Shown: positions 55,189 to 64,000 of the stretch, one piece after another
How the letters are laid out: each line of letters starts with the position of its first letter
Numbering within the stretch: position 1 is the first letter of the stretch
Assembly: GCA_938075415.1 (NCBI GenBank)
Contig: CALJHC010000004.1
Location: 186,001 to 250,000, forward strand
From: an uncultured Rubripirellula sp.
GTDB taxonomy: Bacteria; Planctomycetota; Planctomycetia; Pirellulales; Pirellulaceae
DNA: 64,000 bases
Reading direction: 5' to 3'
Notes under the pieces: model-generated
What the model was told of the DNA's origin: nothing
Database searches by the model: none
The model's input: only the letters and a program-made list of their open reading frames with translations
Made by a program: the position numbers and the translations under genes

Positions 55189-56394
55189 GGGCACCAGAGA
55201 AACCCCGTCAAGATGCTGGGCTGGTTTTGCAGGCAAGCCGACACAATCAAGAATCGTTGGGTAAAAATCGGTGCTGCAAACTGGTTCACTCGACACACTG
55301 CCAGCACGAGTCACCCCGGGGGATCGAATGATAAATGCCTCGCGAATTCCACCTTCATAAATCCAACCTTTACCGCCACGATATGGCAAGTTCGACGTGG
55401 GGGATCCCTCTGACGTGCTCAAGCCTCCATTGTCACTCGTAAAGAAAACTGTTGTCGAATCTTGGAGACCCAACTCATCCAGACGATCAAGAACGCGTCC
55501 GACTGCGCGATCCATCGATTCAACCATTGCAGCGTAAACGGCATGATTCTGCTGAATCCTGACTCGTCGAGGGGCGTCCCCGAAAACCTGTTCTTCAAGA
55601 CCAAATGCATTTTGATCACTTAAACCAAGACGCTTTGCCTTGGCTTCATATTTCTTGACGAGATCCTTAGGGGCCATTAGCGGCGTGTGGACAGAATAAA
55701 ACGCCAGGTAAGCGAGAAAGGATCCGTCTTTGTGTTCCTCAATGAATTCTGCCGTCTCACGAGCCAAGCGATCTGGCAGATGCTCACCATCGGGGCCATT
55801 AATCAATCGAGGGTTATCGAATGGCGAAAAATATTTTTTTCCACCATAGGGACCACCACCGCGATGTCCACCACGGTTCACATCAAAACCCTGCTTGGTC
55901 GGCCAGAATTCCTCTGTCGGACCCAGGTGCCATTTTCCGGCAAAAAATGTCTGGTAATCGTGCTCTTTCAAAGCTTCCGCTAAGGTGACTTCTTCCAAGG
56001 GCATCCGATCATTGAGCGGAGCTGGCCTGAACCGCCCTGCTCGCTTGCCAGAGAAAAAGTTGGTCGCATCGACTCGCGAAGGGTGTCGTCCAGTCAAGAT
56101 GCTGTATCGAGTTGGGCTGCAGACAGGATTTGCTGCATAACCATCAGTAAAACGCATTCCCGATGCCGCTAACCGATCAATATTGGGGGTCTCATAAAAC
56201 GTGTCTGGATTATTAGCACCGATGTCCATAAATCCTAAATCGTCAACAAGAATAAAAAGAACATTTCTTGCCGTCACTTCATCGCTTTTCGCGATCAATT
56301 CTTTCCTCGGCGATCCAATACTTAAAAGAATACAACTCGGGAAAAAGACAAATAGTAGTAAACGATGCATCAAACTATTCTCATTCATTTTCAT
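54886..56394 (-). CDS. Secreted arylsulfatase-type sulfatase
   Basis: A 502-residue protein with a signal peptide (HRLLLFVFFPSCILLS). The active site is PVCSPTRYSILTGRHPS, where Cys92 would be turned into formylglycine (CxPxR). Metal ligands come from VDDLGFMD (Asp51, Asp52) and FFTSDNGG. FFAGKWHLG is the second conserved sulfatase block. A type I sulfatase of the S1 family; the exact subfamily and the sulfated glycan substrate cannot be decided here. No sulfatase-maturating enzyme gene is in the window. A 14-bp duplication affects the very end of the coding region. The start ATG at 56394 has no strong ribosome binding site; ATGs at 56388 and 56370 are alternatives. Confidence 0.95.
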   Translation of the reverse strand: MKMNENSLMHRLLLFVFFPSCILLSIGSPRKELIAKSDEVTARNVLFILVDDLGFMDIGANNPDTFYETPNIDRLAASGMRFTDGYAANPVCSPTRYSILTGRHPSRVDATNFFSGKRAGRFRPAPLNDRMPLEEVTLAEALKEHDYQTFFAGKWHLGPTEEFWPTKQGFDVNRGGHRGGGPYGGKKYFSPFDNPRLINGPDGEHLPDRLARETAEFIEEHKDGSFLAYLAFYSVHTPLMAPKDLVKKYEAKAKRLGLSDQNAFGLEEQVFGDAPRRVRIQQNHAVYAAMVESMDRAVGRVLDRLDELGLQDSTTVFFTSDNGGLSTSEGSPTSNLPYRGGKGWIYEGGIREAFIIRSPGVTRAGSVSSEPVCSTDFYPTILDCVGLPAKPAQHLDGVSLVPLLKGVEKLDREDLFWHYPHYSNQGGFPGAAIRNRDWKLIERLEDGRVHLYNLELDPGEKNDVAANQASRVDAMRQRLHQWYQEVDAKFLQPKDGQTPWTP

Positions 56395-56903
56395 TAAAAA
56401 CGGATTGAGCCCGAAAGCTAGCTAACAGCTAAACAGTCTACGGTCTTGACGGTTCCAAAAACAGCGATTCGCCCAATTGAAGCCAAATTAAAACAGATGC
56501 AAATATCCGCCTACACCAACAGAGTCCTTATCCAAAACATTCCCAATGTAACCTGACACCCAGAAGCGATCTTTCGGACACTGCGGTCCATTATGATGGA
56601 TCGGGATTTGTGACGAGCGCAGCAACCAATCTTCGGCGCAGGCAAGTCAAAGATTGGTGGACAAGAAAAAGGAATCTCATCACAGAACATCCCTGAAATC
56701 TCCCACTGAATCGAATCCAATTTCAACAAGCTGGCTGCTTTACGAAGTAGGATGTGGAAGCATCGTTGAATCGGAAGATTTCGATACCTCACCAATTTGA
56801 CAGAAACTCACTAGTCCCCAAACCTCCACGCTCGCAAAAAACCTGCACAGCATTCGCACTTGGCAGCAGAAAAAAATCAACGGAAGCGGACACCTCAAAT
56901 TAA
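56395..56903. other. Divergent spacer, no gene seen
   Basis: It separates the minus-strand sulfatase from the membrane protein at 56904. One minus-strand ORF of 94 codons (56511-56795) lacks a signal or domain. The promoters of both genes should be here. Confidence 0.45.
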
Positions 56904-57521
56904 ATGAATTCAGAAAATCCTTACCGGTCCCTCGTTGATACAAAAGAAACTTTCTTGCGACAGCAACCGGTGACCAATCACTCGAATGCCAACCAAGACA
57001 AGTCACGTCTGTGGATCGCCTTGGCTGTTTCGCCAGTCGTTGGACCGCTGCTGTGTACCTTTATCGTGACAGTTGCTGGCTTCTACTACCAGTCGACCAG
57101 TAATGATGTGGAAGTGAGTCCGATGGGTTTGATTTTCTTTCCAGTCGTTGCCCTCATACTGGGTTTACCAGCAAATTATGTTCTGATGGGAATAACTCTG
57201 ACGCCCATCATGCTCTGGTTAAAAAAACGCCAACGACCAACCTTCCTCGCCACCCTAATCGTCTGGCTGGGCGAAGTCGCTGCTCTTGTCATCGTCTATT
57301 TGATGTTTCATTGGGCAATCGCTCCTGATGAATTATCTATCAACAACCTTTATTCGATAGCATTCGCGATGATCATTGTCGGACTTCCCAGCTTGGTCAG
57401 CTTTTGGATCATGGGAATTCGTGGGCGACCAAAATTAAGCGACTGCGAGATCCCAACCGATTCAAACAACGTTCATGCAGAGCACTTTGCTAATGACACA
57501 TCAGGTGGTTCGTCTTCATAG
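56904..57521 (+). CDS. Four-helix membrane protein with N-terminal NPYRS motif, unknown
   Basis: A 205-residue protein. It starts MNSENPYRSLVD, close to the NPYxS/P opening I recall from many small planctomycete membrane proteins. Four hydrophobic segments follow: about 37-60 (LWIALAVSPVVGPLLCTFIV), 75-105 (FPVVALILGLPANYVLMG), 117-138 (LATLIVWLGEVAALVIVYLM) and 150-172 (IAFAMIIVGLPSLVSFWIMG). The tail is polar and acidic. No catalytic motif and no clear ribosome binding site are seen. Function unknown; the length and helix count do not match a transporter. It lies 218 bases before the second sulfatase gene. Confidence 0.75.
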   Translation: MNSENPYRSLVDTKETFLRQQPVTNHSNANQDKSRLWIALAVSPVVGPLLCTFIVTVAGFYYQSTSNDVEVSPMGLIFFPVVALILGLPANYVLMGITLTPIMLWLKKRQRPTFLATLIVWLGEVAALVIVYLMFHWAIAPDELSINNLYSIAFAMIIVGLPSLVSFWIMGIRGRPKLSDCEIPTDSNNVHAEHFANDTSGGSSS

Positions 57522-57739
57522 CGAATAGATAAATCGACTGACTAAATTAGATTGAAGAGGCCTGAAATTAAGCAATGGTAGACATGACGCGAGCAAGACT
57601 GCTTATCTTGTAACCGCCGGGCGAGCTTTACCCTGATTCGTTCGCGAAATAATTTGATTCTGCGGCACATGAACGCCATCACAAGTGAATGCCTTCCATT
57701 GCACCCTTGCAATCACACCACTATCCAACAACTGATAAA

Positions 57740-59143
57740 ATGAACATCAACCGTATTCGGCTACACATCTGGGTTGCCATCACCTTTGCAACCCTGCTTG
57801 GAAACCAGACGTCATCCATTGCCGCTAGCAAGCCGAACTTTGTGATCATTTTCTGCGATGACCTGGGATACAGTGACATAGGCTGTTTCGGCTCGAAACT
57901 TCATCGCACACCCAATGTTGACAAGATGGCATCAGAGGGAACGAAGTTCACAAGCTTCTACGTCACCTCTGGCGTCTGCAGCCCATCACGGTCGTCATTG
58001 ATGACCGGATGTTACCCTCGACGAATCAACCTGCATCAGGATCACTCGGGGCAATGGGTCCTGTTCCCGAGAGGAAAACGAGGCTTGAACCCCAGCGAAA
58101 CCACCATTGCTGAGGTACTCAAGCCAGTGGGCTACTCAACAGCAATCATTGGCAAATGGCACTTGGGTGACCAACCCGATTTCCTTCCTACCCGTCAAGG
58201 ATTCGATCAATACTTTGGCATTCCCTATTCGAATGACATGGGACATGATTCAAGAAAAGAACCCTACCGATATCCACCGCTGCCGCTTTTACGAAACGAG
58301 GAAGTGATTGAGCAGGAACCAGATCAACGTGAAATCACTCAACGCTACACCCAGGAAGCAATCAGATTCATTGAACAAAACAAGAATCAACCCTTTTTTC
58401 TTTACCTACCACACACGATGCCGCACTGGCCTCAATACGCCTCAGAACGTTTTGCAGGTAAGTCAAATAATGGTAAATGGGGAGACGCAGTGGAGGAAAT
58501 CGATTGGTCCACCGGCATGATTCTTGACAAGCTCAAGGAACTCAAAATCGATGACAACACTTTGGTGATCTTCACGTCAGACAATGGCGGCGCTGTGAGA
58601 CATGGCGCTCACAACGAACCGCTCAAGGGTGGAAAAGGCTCAACTTTTGAGGGAGGGCAACGCGTCTGCAATGTCATGAGGTGGCCCGGAAAAATACCGG
58701 CAAACCGAGAGTGCTCTGAACTCGTTACCTCGATGGACCTGCTACCCACCTTCGCAAAACTGGCCGGAACTACACCACCAACAAACAACATCATTGACGG
58801 CAAAGACATTTCTCCAATCCTGCTTGGTGAAGCAGGCGCCGAATCAAAACGCGAGGCGTTCTACTATTTCTTCCGCGATCAACTGGAGTGTGTTCGATCC
58901 GGAAACTGGAAACTCCGTCTTGCACAGGTACGAGGTGGCAAACCGAATCAACCAGCTGAACTGTATAACCTTGAAGAAGACATTGGTGAAACCACTGACC
59001 TTGCTGCTCAACATCCTGACATTGTCAAGCGTTTAAGGGGCTTGGCCGAGGAGGCTCGAACTGACCTTGGCGACGGTAAAATTCAAGGAAAAAATCAGCG
59101 GCCTGCTGGTTTCATCGAGAACCCAAAGGCACTGACAGATTGA
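57740..59143 (+). CDS. Secreted sulfatase
   Basis: A 467-residue protein; the ATG at 57740 gives the signal peptide (LHIWVAITFATLLG) and is preferred over 57689. The active site SGVCSPSRSSLMTGCYPRR puts the formylglycine Cys at residue 80. Metal ligands come from IIFCDDLGYSDIG (Asp40, Asp41) and FTSDNGGAV. IIGKWHLGDQ is the second signature. The family arrangement, with YSNDMGHD and LYNLEEDIGETTDLA at the end, resembles arylsulfatase A-type enzymes. It differs clearly from the sulfatase at 54886-56394, so the two are not a recent duplication. It precedes cassette D on the same strand by 391 bases. Confidence 0.95.
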   Translation: MNINRIRLHIWVAITFATLLGNQTSSIAASKPNFVIIFCDDLGYSDIGCFGSKLHRTPNVDKMASEGTKFTSFYVTSGVCSPSRSSLMTGCYPRRINLHQDHSGQWVLFPRGKRGLNPSETTIAEVLKPVGYSTAIIGKWHLGDQPDFLPTRQGFDQYFGIPYSNDMGHDSRKEPYRYPPLPLLRNEEVIEQEPDQREITQRYTQEAIRFIEQNKNQPFFLYLPHTMPHWPQYASERFAGKSNNGKWGDAVEEIDWSTGMILDKLKELKIDDNTLVIFTSDNGGAVRHGAHNEPLKGGKGSTFEGGQRVCNVMRWPGKIPANRECSELVTSMDLLPTFAKLAGTTPPTNNIIDGKDISPILLGEAGAESKREAFYYFFRDQLECVRSGNWKLRLAQVRGGKPNQPAELYNLEEDIGETTDLAAQHPDIVKRLRGLAEEARTDLGDGKIQGKNQRPAGFIENPKALTD

Positions 59144-59534
59144 ATCGTCTGATTACAATACCAATGTAGAGGGCTTCAGGAGTTACGAACAGTGAATGGC
59201 TCTCTCCGAAAGCCTCGAACAGGGTCTGGTCCATCGCAAGACCAACGAATGGAAGACCCTTCAGGCAACTTCACTCCAGACGAATCGCATGCTCCACATG
59301 GCCAATGCACATGGCCAATGCACTTGGCCATGACGACACGCCGCCAAATCAACAATCGTGCGCCATTGAGCAAAACCAGAAACTTGACGCCTTGCCATTG
59401 GCAAAGATTCAACACCTCATCGAGGTGACCGTCCCTATGCTGAAAATATCTCTGTGCAACGAGCTATTTGTTAGTCTATACCGAACCAACCAGCCCACGC
59501 AAAAACTCGAACCCGTAGAAAACGAAGACGCCGT
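59144..59534. other. Spacer with 13-bp tandem repeat
   Basis: The gap between the sulfatase and cassette D. It holds the ACATGGCCAATGC repeat at 59296-59332, in which TGGCCA is itself palindromic. No ORF with a recognisable product. Confidence 0.5.
59296..59332. repeat. Tandem repeat, 13-bp unit, 2.8 copies
   Basis: ACATGGCCAATGC at 59296-59308 and 59309-59321, followed by ACTTGGCCATG at 59322-59332. Each unit contains the palindrome TGGCCA. Confidence 0.85.
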
Positions 59535-62435
59535 ATGCGATCCAGCAACTGGATGACCGATTCATTGCCTCGAATGATCACCCTAATTCTCCTCTCCGCA
59601 ATCGGATCGATGAGCCAGGCGGAACAAGTAGAACCAAGTGAGGCAGAGCGAATTTTCACTCTCGAAGTACTTCCCACTTTCAAAGAGAAGTGTGCAGGCT
59701 GTCACGGAAACGACCCCAAAGACATCAAGGGTGGATTCAGCATTCTTTCACTCGATCATCTCCTTTCGGGCGGCGAATCTGAGGGACCCTCGATCGTTAT
59801 CGGGCAACCCGAAAAAAGTTTTTTGGTGAACGCTGTGAAGTGGCAAGGTTCGGAAATGCCACCGAAAGAAACCGACCGTTTAACGAAATCGCAAATCCAG
59901 TCCATTGAACGCTGGATCCAAATGGGTGCACCCTGGCCCAGTCTGGACCGGCAAAAGATGATTCGCGGCCTTTCAAACGAAGAAAAAAACAGTGTGCTCG
60001 GTCAGTTCATTGAAACAAGCGGTGGCCTCTCAGACGAATGGACCAATCGTCGCTACCAAACCGCTGACATTTGGGCTTTCCTGCCCGTCAAGTCATCTGA
60101 ATTCTTGACCTCGAACAAGATCAAAACCAGTGAAGCGATCGACGCTTTGATCGATAGAAAATTAACAGAACTCGGAATCACACCATCTCAGGAAGCGTCT
60201 CCAGAACAGTTAATCCGCAGGGCCACCTATGACCTGACGGGACTTTCGCCCACCTTTGATGAGGTCCAGACATTTGTTCGGGAATACACCGCGAACCAAG
60301 AATCAACTTGGAGAAGTCTCATTGACCGTCTCTTGGATAGCCCGCGTTACGGAGAGCAGTGGGGCAGGCATTGGCTAGATGTTACCCGGTACGCCGATAC
60401 CGGTGGCATGTCCAATGATTACGAACGGTCTAACCTATGGCGATATCGCGATTATGTCGTTCGGTCGTTCAATGTCGACAAACCATATGATCAATTCATT
60501 CGTGAGCAGATCGCGGGTGATGAGATGGCCGATCAGTCAGTTCGCAGACGTCTCCAAGCATCAGAGAAGCAAGTTCATGCCGCTCAAACAAACGGCGATT
60601 ATGACCAGAGAGAATCGGAGTGGATCATCGCTACCGGTTTCTTGCGGCTAGGACCTTGGGACAATGCAATGACCCCCGATGAAGAAGCGAGACATCTTTT
60701 CCTCGACGACCTTGTCAACATCACTGGTCAAACATTTTTATCGCAGACATTGAGGTGTGTTAAATGTCACGATCACAAATTCGACCCCATTCCCACTCGT
60801 GATTACTACCGTCTTTATTCCGCCTTCGGCACGACACAAATGGCCGAACGATCGGTACCCTTTCTTGACACCGAGAATCTCGAGGAATTTGAAGAAGGAC
60901 AAAATCATGTGCAGCGCATGCTGGATTTTGCGAGGGATGAGAAGAACAAGATCTTAGCGATTCAAGAATCAGCCGCAAAACGCTGGTACGAAGAACACAA
61001 CCTGCCGTACAAAGACGAGAAAAAGCGACGCAACGATCCTGATGAAATGAAGCCGCCGCGACATGTTGGCTTGGACTATGTGCAACAAGGGCAACGCAAA
61101 GTTAGAGAACAAGACGAATGGATTTGGAATCGGCGTCTTGAACGCTACAAGCCAATGGCACAAAGCGTTTACAACAATGACAGCACGGTCCTGGCTTTTG
61201 ACGGTGCGAGAAGGTTGCGGATTAACCGCCAAAAACAGAAAGGGTCGACCAGCACAAACAAAATCCTGATCGGCGGTTCGTTAGCCGCGATGGGTGACAC
61301 GGTAATGCCCGGTGTTCTAAGCGCCCTGGCAGTTCACAGCAGCACAGACCCAGAGGCTCCCCACACGCTAACGGATGCCACCGAGGGCCGAAGGATGGCG
61401 TTGGCGGACTGGATTGCTAATGAAGAAAACCCCCTGACCACTCGCAGTATCGTCAATCGCATCTGGCAGTACCATTTTGGAAAAGGCATCGCCGCAAATT
61501 CGAATAACTTTGGCGCCAAGGGTGGGAAGCCTAGCCATCCAGAACTTCTTGATTTTCTCGCAGCAGAATTGGTCAATTCTGCATGGTCAATCAAAAGCAT
61601 GCACCGATTGATCATGCACACAAAAGCTTACCGTCGATCCTCCAAGATTACCGACTTGGAATCTCATCAACTCCTTGATCCAAACGACCAATTCCTTTCG
61701 CACTTCCCGAGAAAACGACTCAGTGCCGAAGAACTTCGTGACACGATTCTTCAGTCCACTGGTGAGATGGTTCACGAACTCGGAGGACTGCCAGTCATGC
61801 CCGAAATCAACATGGAAGTTGCGTTGCAACCTCGAATGATTCAGTTCTCAATTGCACCGGCCTACCAGCCATCACCCACACCAAAACTCAGGAACCGTCG
61901 ATCGATCTACGCCTATCAAATTCGTGGACAAGCAGATCCCTTCACCGAACTGTTCAACCAACCCAATCCCAATGAATCATGTGAACAGCGAGAAACCGCT
62001 GCGGTAACCCCACAAGTCTTCACTCTGCTTAACAGCGACATGATGATGGATCGGTCGATTGCCATGGCGAAAAAAATCAAACTCGCAACAGATCCGCAGC
62101 AAGGTGCAATCAAGCATGAAGTCATTGCCGCCTTTCGAGCTATCTTAAAACGCAATCCATCAACCATTGAACAGAAACAGATCAGTAACTATCTCACTGA
62201 GACAATTAACTACCATCAATCACGTGATCCTGAACCGGTCACCTATCCAACCGAAATCACTAGGTCGTTGGTTGAGGAACTGAGTGGACGCGTTTTTGAA
62301 TATTCGGAGATCCTGCCAATCTTCGAAACCTACCATCCCGATCAAAAGGCCACCGACGTCTCACCAGAGACAAGAGCACTGGCCGATGTCTGCCTTCTGC
62401 TGTTTAACACAAACGAATTCCTGTACGTCGAATAA
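59535..62435 (+). CDS. PSCyt1-DUF1549-DUF1553 (PSD1) protein, cassette D
   Basis: A 966-residue secreted protein with a signal peptide (RMITLILLSAIGSMSQAE). PSCyt1: EKCAGCHGNDPKDIKGG (Cys53-His57) and EMPPKE. DUF1549: IDALIDRKLTELGITPS, YDLTGLSPT, RHWLDVTRYADTGG and CVKCHDHKFDPIPTRDYY near residue 407. DUF1553: NPLTTRSIVNRIWQYHFGKG and RLSAEELRDTIL. It ends in the standard NTNEFLYVE. A charged helical stretch (about 460-540, AKRWYEEHNLPYKDEKKRRN) lies between DUF1549 and DUF1553 and is longer than in cassette C. Its DUF1501 partner follows 60 bases later. The sulfatase upstream on the same strand suggests a link to sulfated glycans; this is inference. Confidence 0.93.
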   Translation: MRSSNWMTDSLPRMITLILLSAIGSMSQAEQVEPSEAERIFTLEVLPTFKEKCAGCHGNDPKDIKGGFSILSLDHLLSGGESEGPSIVIGQPEKSFLVNAVKWQGSEMPPKETDRLTKSQIQSIERWIQMGAPWPSLDRQKMIRGLSNEEKNSVLGQFIETSGGLSDEWTNRRYQTADIWAFLPVKSSEFLTSNKIKTSEAIDALIDRKLTELGITPSQEASPEQLIRRATYDLTGLSPTFDEVQTFVREYTANQESTWRSLIDRLLDSPRYGEQWGRHWLDVTRYADTGGMSNDYERSNLWRYRDYVVRSFNVDKPYDQFIREQIAGDEMADQSVRRRLQASEKQVHAAQTNGDYDQRESEWIIATGFLRLGPWDNAMTPDEEARHLFLDDLVNITGQTFLSQTLRCVKCHDHKFDPIPTRDYYRLYSAFGTTQMAERSVPFLDTENLEEFEEGQNHVQRMLDFARDEKNKILAIQESAAKRWYEEHNLPYKDEKKRRNDPDEMKPPRHVGLDYVQQGQRKVREQDEWIWNRRLERYKPMAQSVYNNDSTVLAFDGARRLRINRQKQKGSTSTNKILIGGSLAAMGDTVMPGVLSALAVHSSTDPEAPHTLTDATEGRRMALADWIANEENPLTTRSIVNRIWQYHFGKGIAANSNNFGAKGGKPSHPELLDFLAAELVNSAWSIKSMHRLIMHTKAYRRSSKITDLESHQLLDPNDQFLSHFPRKRLSAEELRDTILQSTGEMVHELGGLPVMPEINMEVALQPRMIQFSIAPAYQPSPTPKLRNRRSIYAYQIRGQADPFTELFNQPNPNESCEQRETAAVTPQVFTLLNSDMMMDRSIAMAKKIKLATDPQQGAIKHEVIAAFRAILKRNPSTIEQKQISNYLTETINYHQSRDPEPVTYPTEITRSLVEELSGRVFEYSEILPIFETYHPDQKATDVSPETRALADVCLLLFNTNEFLYVE

Positions 62436-62495
62436 TTTCATCTGCCAGGTTATCAATACCTGACGCTTTCAAATCCAGAATTGCGGATCCTGCCC

Positions 62496-63884
62496 ATGCT
62501 TCATCCAACACGGCGACAATTCATCTATGGATTGGGTTCCTCACTTGGTTCGGTCGCGTTTTCTTCCATGCTGCAAGCGGAAGAAGCAGCTGATAGTCCA
62601 CTCGCTTCCAAAGCGCCGATGCACCCGCCCAAGGCCAAGAATGTCATCATGCTGTTCATGGAAGGGGGACCAAGCCATGTCGATACATTCGACCCGAAAC
62701 CAGAATTGAATCGGCGTCACAAGGAAGAGTCGAAACTAACGGGTGGACTCGCAACCGGATTCAAGTTTTTCGTTGGCAGTCCCTTTAAGTTTCGAAAAGT
62801 TGGAAACAACGGCATCGAGATGTGCGACCAGTGGCAACACCTGGCTGATCCATTAATCGCCGACGAACTGTGCAACTTTCGGAGCTGCCAAGCCGAATCG
62901 CTTAATCATCCCGAAGCACTTTTTCAAATGAACACCGGGAGTCGACTTGGCGGGGACCCAGCCTTAGGAGCATGGGTGAATTATGGGCTTGGCTCGGTGA
63001 ATCAGAACCTGCCGGGCTTCGTGGTCATGACCGAACTGGCAATGCCTCAAGGGGGACCAACCAACTGGAGCAATGGTTTCCTGCCGCCAACCTACCAGGG
63101 AACTCGACTCCGACCACAGGGATCACCCATCCTGGACCTTGCCGCACCATCACACAAATCCCGTCAACACCAGCGACATGCTCTGGACCAGCTCGCTTGG
63201 CTCAACGAGCAACACCTGCAGAAAATTGACCAACGTGATGAAAAACTGCTCGCCAGAATGGAAAACTATGAACTAGCATTTCGCATGCAGTCCGAAGTAC
63301 CTGACGTGATTGACCTCTCCGCAGAATCAAAAGAAACCCATGACCTTTATGGACTCAATGCACCCGACACCGAGCCTTTTGGTCGCCAGTGCCTCATGGC
63401 TCGACGGCTAGTGGAGAACGGTGTTCGATTCGTTCAAGTGTTTAGCGGTGGATGGGATAGCCATGACTACCTTCAGCGAGGCCACGCCGCACGAATCAAA
63501 AGCGTTGACAAACCCTTCGCGGGCCTGCTCAAAGATCTCAAGCAGAGAGGACTGCTGGAGGATACGCTCGTGATCTGGACCGGTGAATTTGGACGCACCC
63601 CCGACAACAATAAACGCGGTGGCGTCTACGCATTAGGTCGTGGTCATAATAATGAAGCAATGACCATGCTTCTGGCCGGTGGTGGTGTGAAACCAGGTGT
63701 CGTCGGTGCGACTGACGAACTGGGCACCAAAGCGATTCAAGAGGTTCATCCGATCCGAGATCTGCATGTGACACTTCTTCACCTGCTTGGCCTCAACGAC
63801 AACAAATTGACCTACTTTCATGCCGGACGGTACAAGCAATTGTCACAGTTCGGCGGCGAGGTCATTTCCGAAATAGTCAGCTAA
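62496..63884 (+). CDS. DUF1501 protein, cassette D
   Basis: A 462-residue protein starting at the ATG at 62496; the frame opens at a TTG five codons earlier. Tat-like start: HPTRRQFIYGLGSSLGSVAF. It has FMEGGPSHVDTFDPKPEL, VIWTGEFGRTPDNNKRGG and HLLGLNDNKLTYFHAGRY. Unlike the A and C proteins it ends YKQLSQFGGEVISEIVS and does not have the GRDxRLTDVxG block, so it belongs to another DUF1501 branch. The partner is the PSD1 protein directly upstream. Function unknown. Confidence 0.93.
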   Translation: MLHPTRRQFIYGLGSSLGSVAFSSMLQAEEAADSPLASKAPMHPPKAKNVIMLFMEGGPSHVDTFDPKPELNRRHKEESKLTGGLATGFKFFVGSPFKFRKVGNNGIEMCDQWQHLADPLIADELCNFRSCQAESLNHPEALFQMNTGSRLGGDPALGAWVNYGLGSVNQNLPGFVVMTELAMPQGGPTNWSNGFLPPTYQGTRLRPQGSPILDLAAPSHKSRQHQRHALDQLAWLNEQHLQKIDQRDEKLLARMENYELAFRMQSEVPDVIDLSAESKETHDLYGLNAPDTEPFGRQCLMARRLVENGVRFVQVFSGGWDSHDYLQRGHAARIKSVDKPFAGLLKDLKQRGLLEDTLVIWTGEFGRTPDNNKRGGVYALGRGHNNEAMTMLLAGGGVKPGVVGATDELGTKAIQEVHPIRDLHVTLLHLLGLNDNKLTYFHAGRYKQLSQFGGEVISEIVS

Positions 63885-64000
63885 AACCGTCAAGAGACAC
63901 CGGGGATCAAACCAACGCTGCACAATAGCCGCATCGGAACGTCAGTCCAACTCGGTAGGTGGAAATCGCTTTCTTGCATCGCTATCAATGAGTGCGCCTG

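Noticed and set aside
63942..64000. Possible 3' end of a minus-strand gene at the right edge
   Set aside because: A frame ending ARKRFPPTELD before a TGA is open to the edge, but only 18 codons are visible and a second frame is equally open.

Overview
The window reads as a chromosome segment of a marine planctomycete of the Pirellulales/Rhodopirellula type. The basis is the gene content: four cassettes pairing a cytochrome-c-like PSCyt/PSD protein (DUF1549/DUF1553 or the DUF1592 group) with a DUF1501 or DUF1552 partner, a DUF1559 pseudopilin-like protein, a PQQ-repeat protein starting with the WRGP motif, secreted sulfatases, BNR/sialidase-like proteins, a DWG-type Ser/Thr kinase, and long gene-poor spacers. 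These families are expanded in that phylum. No rRNA, tRNA, CRISPR array, integrase, transposase or intact insertion sequence was found.

Layout. 1-157: 5' end of an HpcH/HpaI aldolase on the minus strand, cut by the window edge. 0.7-5 kb: secreted hypothetical, PQQ propeller, DUF1559 protein, then a decayed response-regulator-like remnant. 5.5-10.6 kb: lipoprotein and thioredoxin/TPR protein on the minus strand, a 0.9 kb gap, then two SPFH/band-7 genes on the plus strand ending at a textbook terminator. 11-17.4 kb: cassette A (DUF1501 + PSD1) downstream of a kinase. 17.7-27.2 kb: SGNH hydrolase, FG-GAP protein, a minus-strand run (sialidase-like, DUF389, SASA esterase, CehA/McbA metallohydrolase), LapA-like protein. 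27.2-36.6 kb: cassette B (DUF1552 + DUF1592 group, overlapping ATGA) and cassette C (sialidase + PSD1 + DUF1501). 37.4-48.9 kb: thiC, CBM9-like protein, glycosyltransferase 2, alpha/beta esterase, RidA, a GDPD-BNR fusion, an exported isomerase-like TIM barrel, a phytanoyl-CoA-dioxygenase-like protein. 49-53.7 kb: a secreted cysteine hydrolase-SMP-30 fusion and a SulP-STAS-carbonic anhydrase fusion. 54-64 kb: two sulfatases, a membrane protein and cassette D.

How the genes fit together. Most products carry signal peptides, Tat motifs or lipoboxes, and many are sulfatases, esterases, BNR propellers, CBM9 or LamG proteins. This suggests periplasmic or compartment-based breakdown of sulfated and acylated glycans, with the PSCyt/DUF1501 cassettes next to hydrolases in two cases (C and D). 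That role is inferred; the cassettes have no experimentally assigned function known to me.

The most unusual items are multi-domain fusions (49.0-51.2 kb, 44.5-46.5 kb, 51.5-53.7 kb), the insert domain in cassette A, and a recurrent pattern of 13-18 bp tandem duplications in the spacers. I found no clear candidate for a complete, new defence or mobile system.
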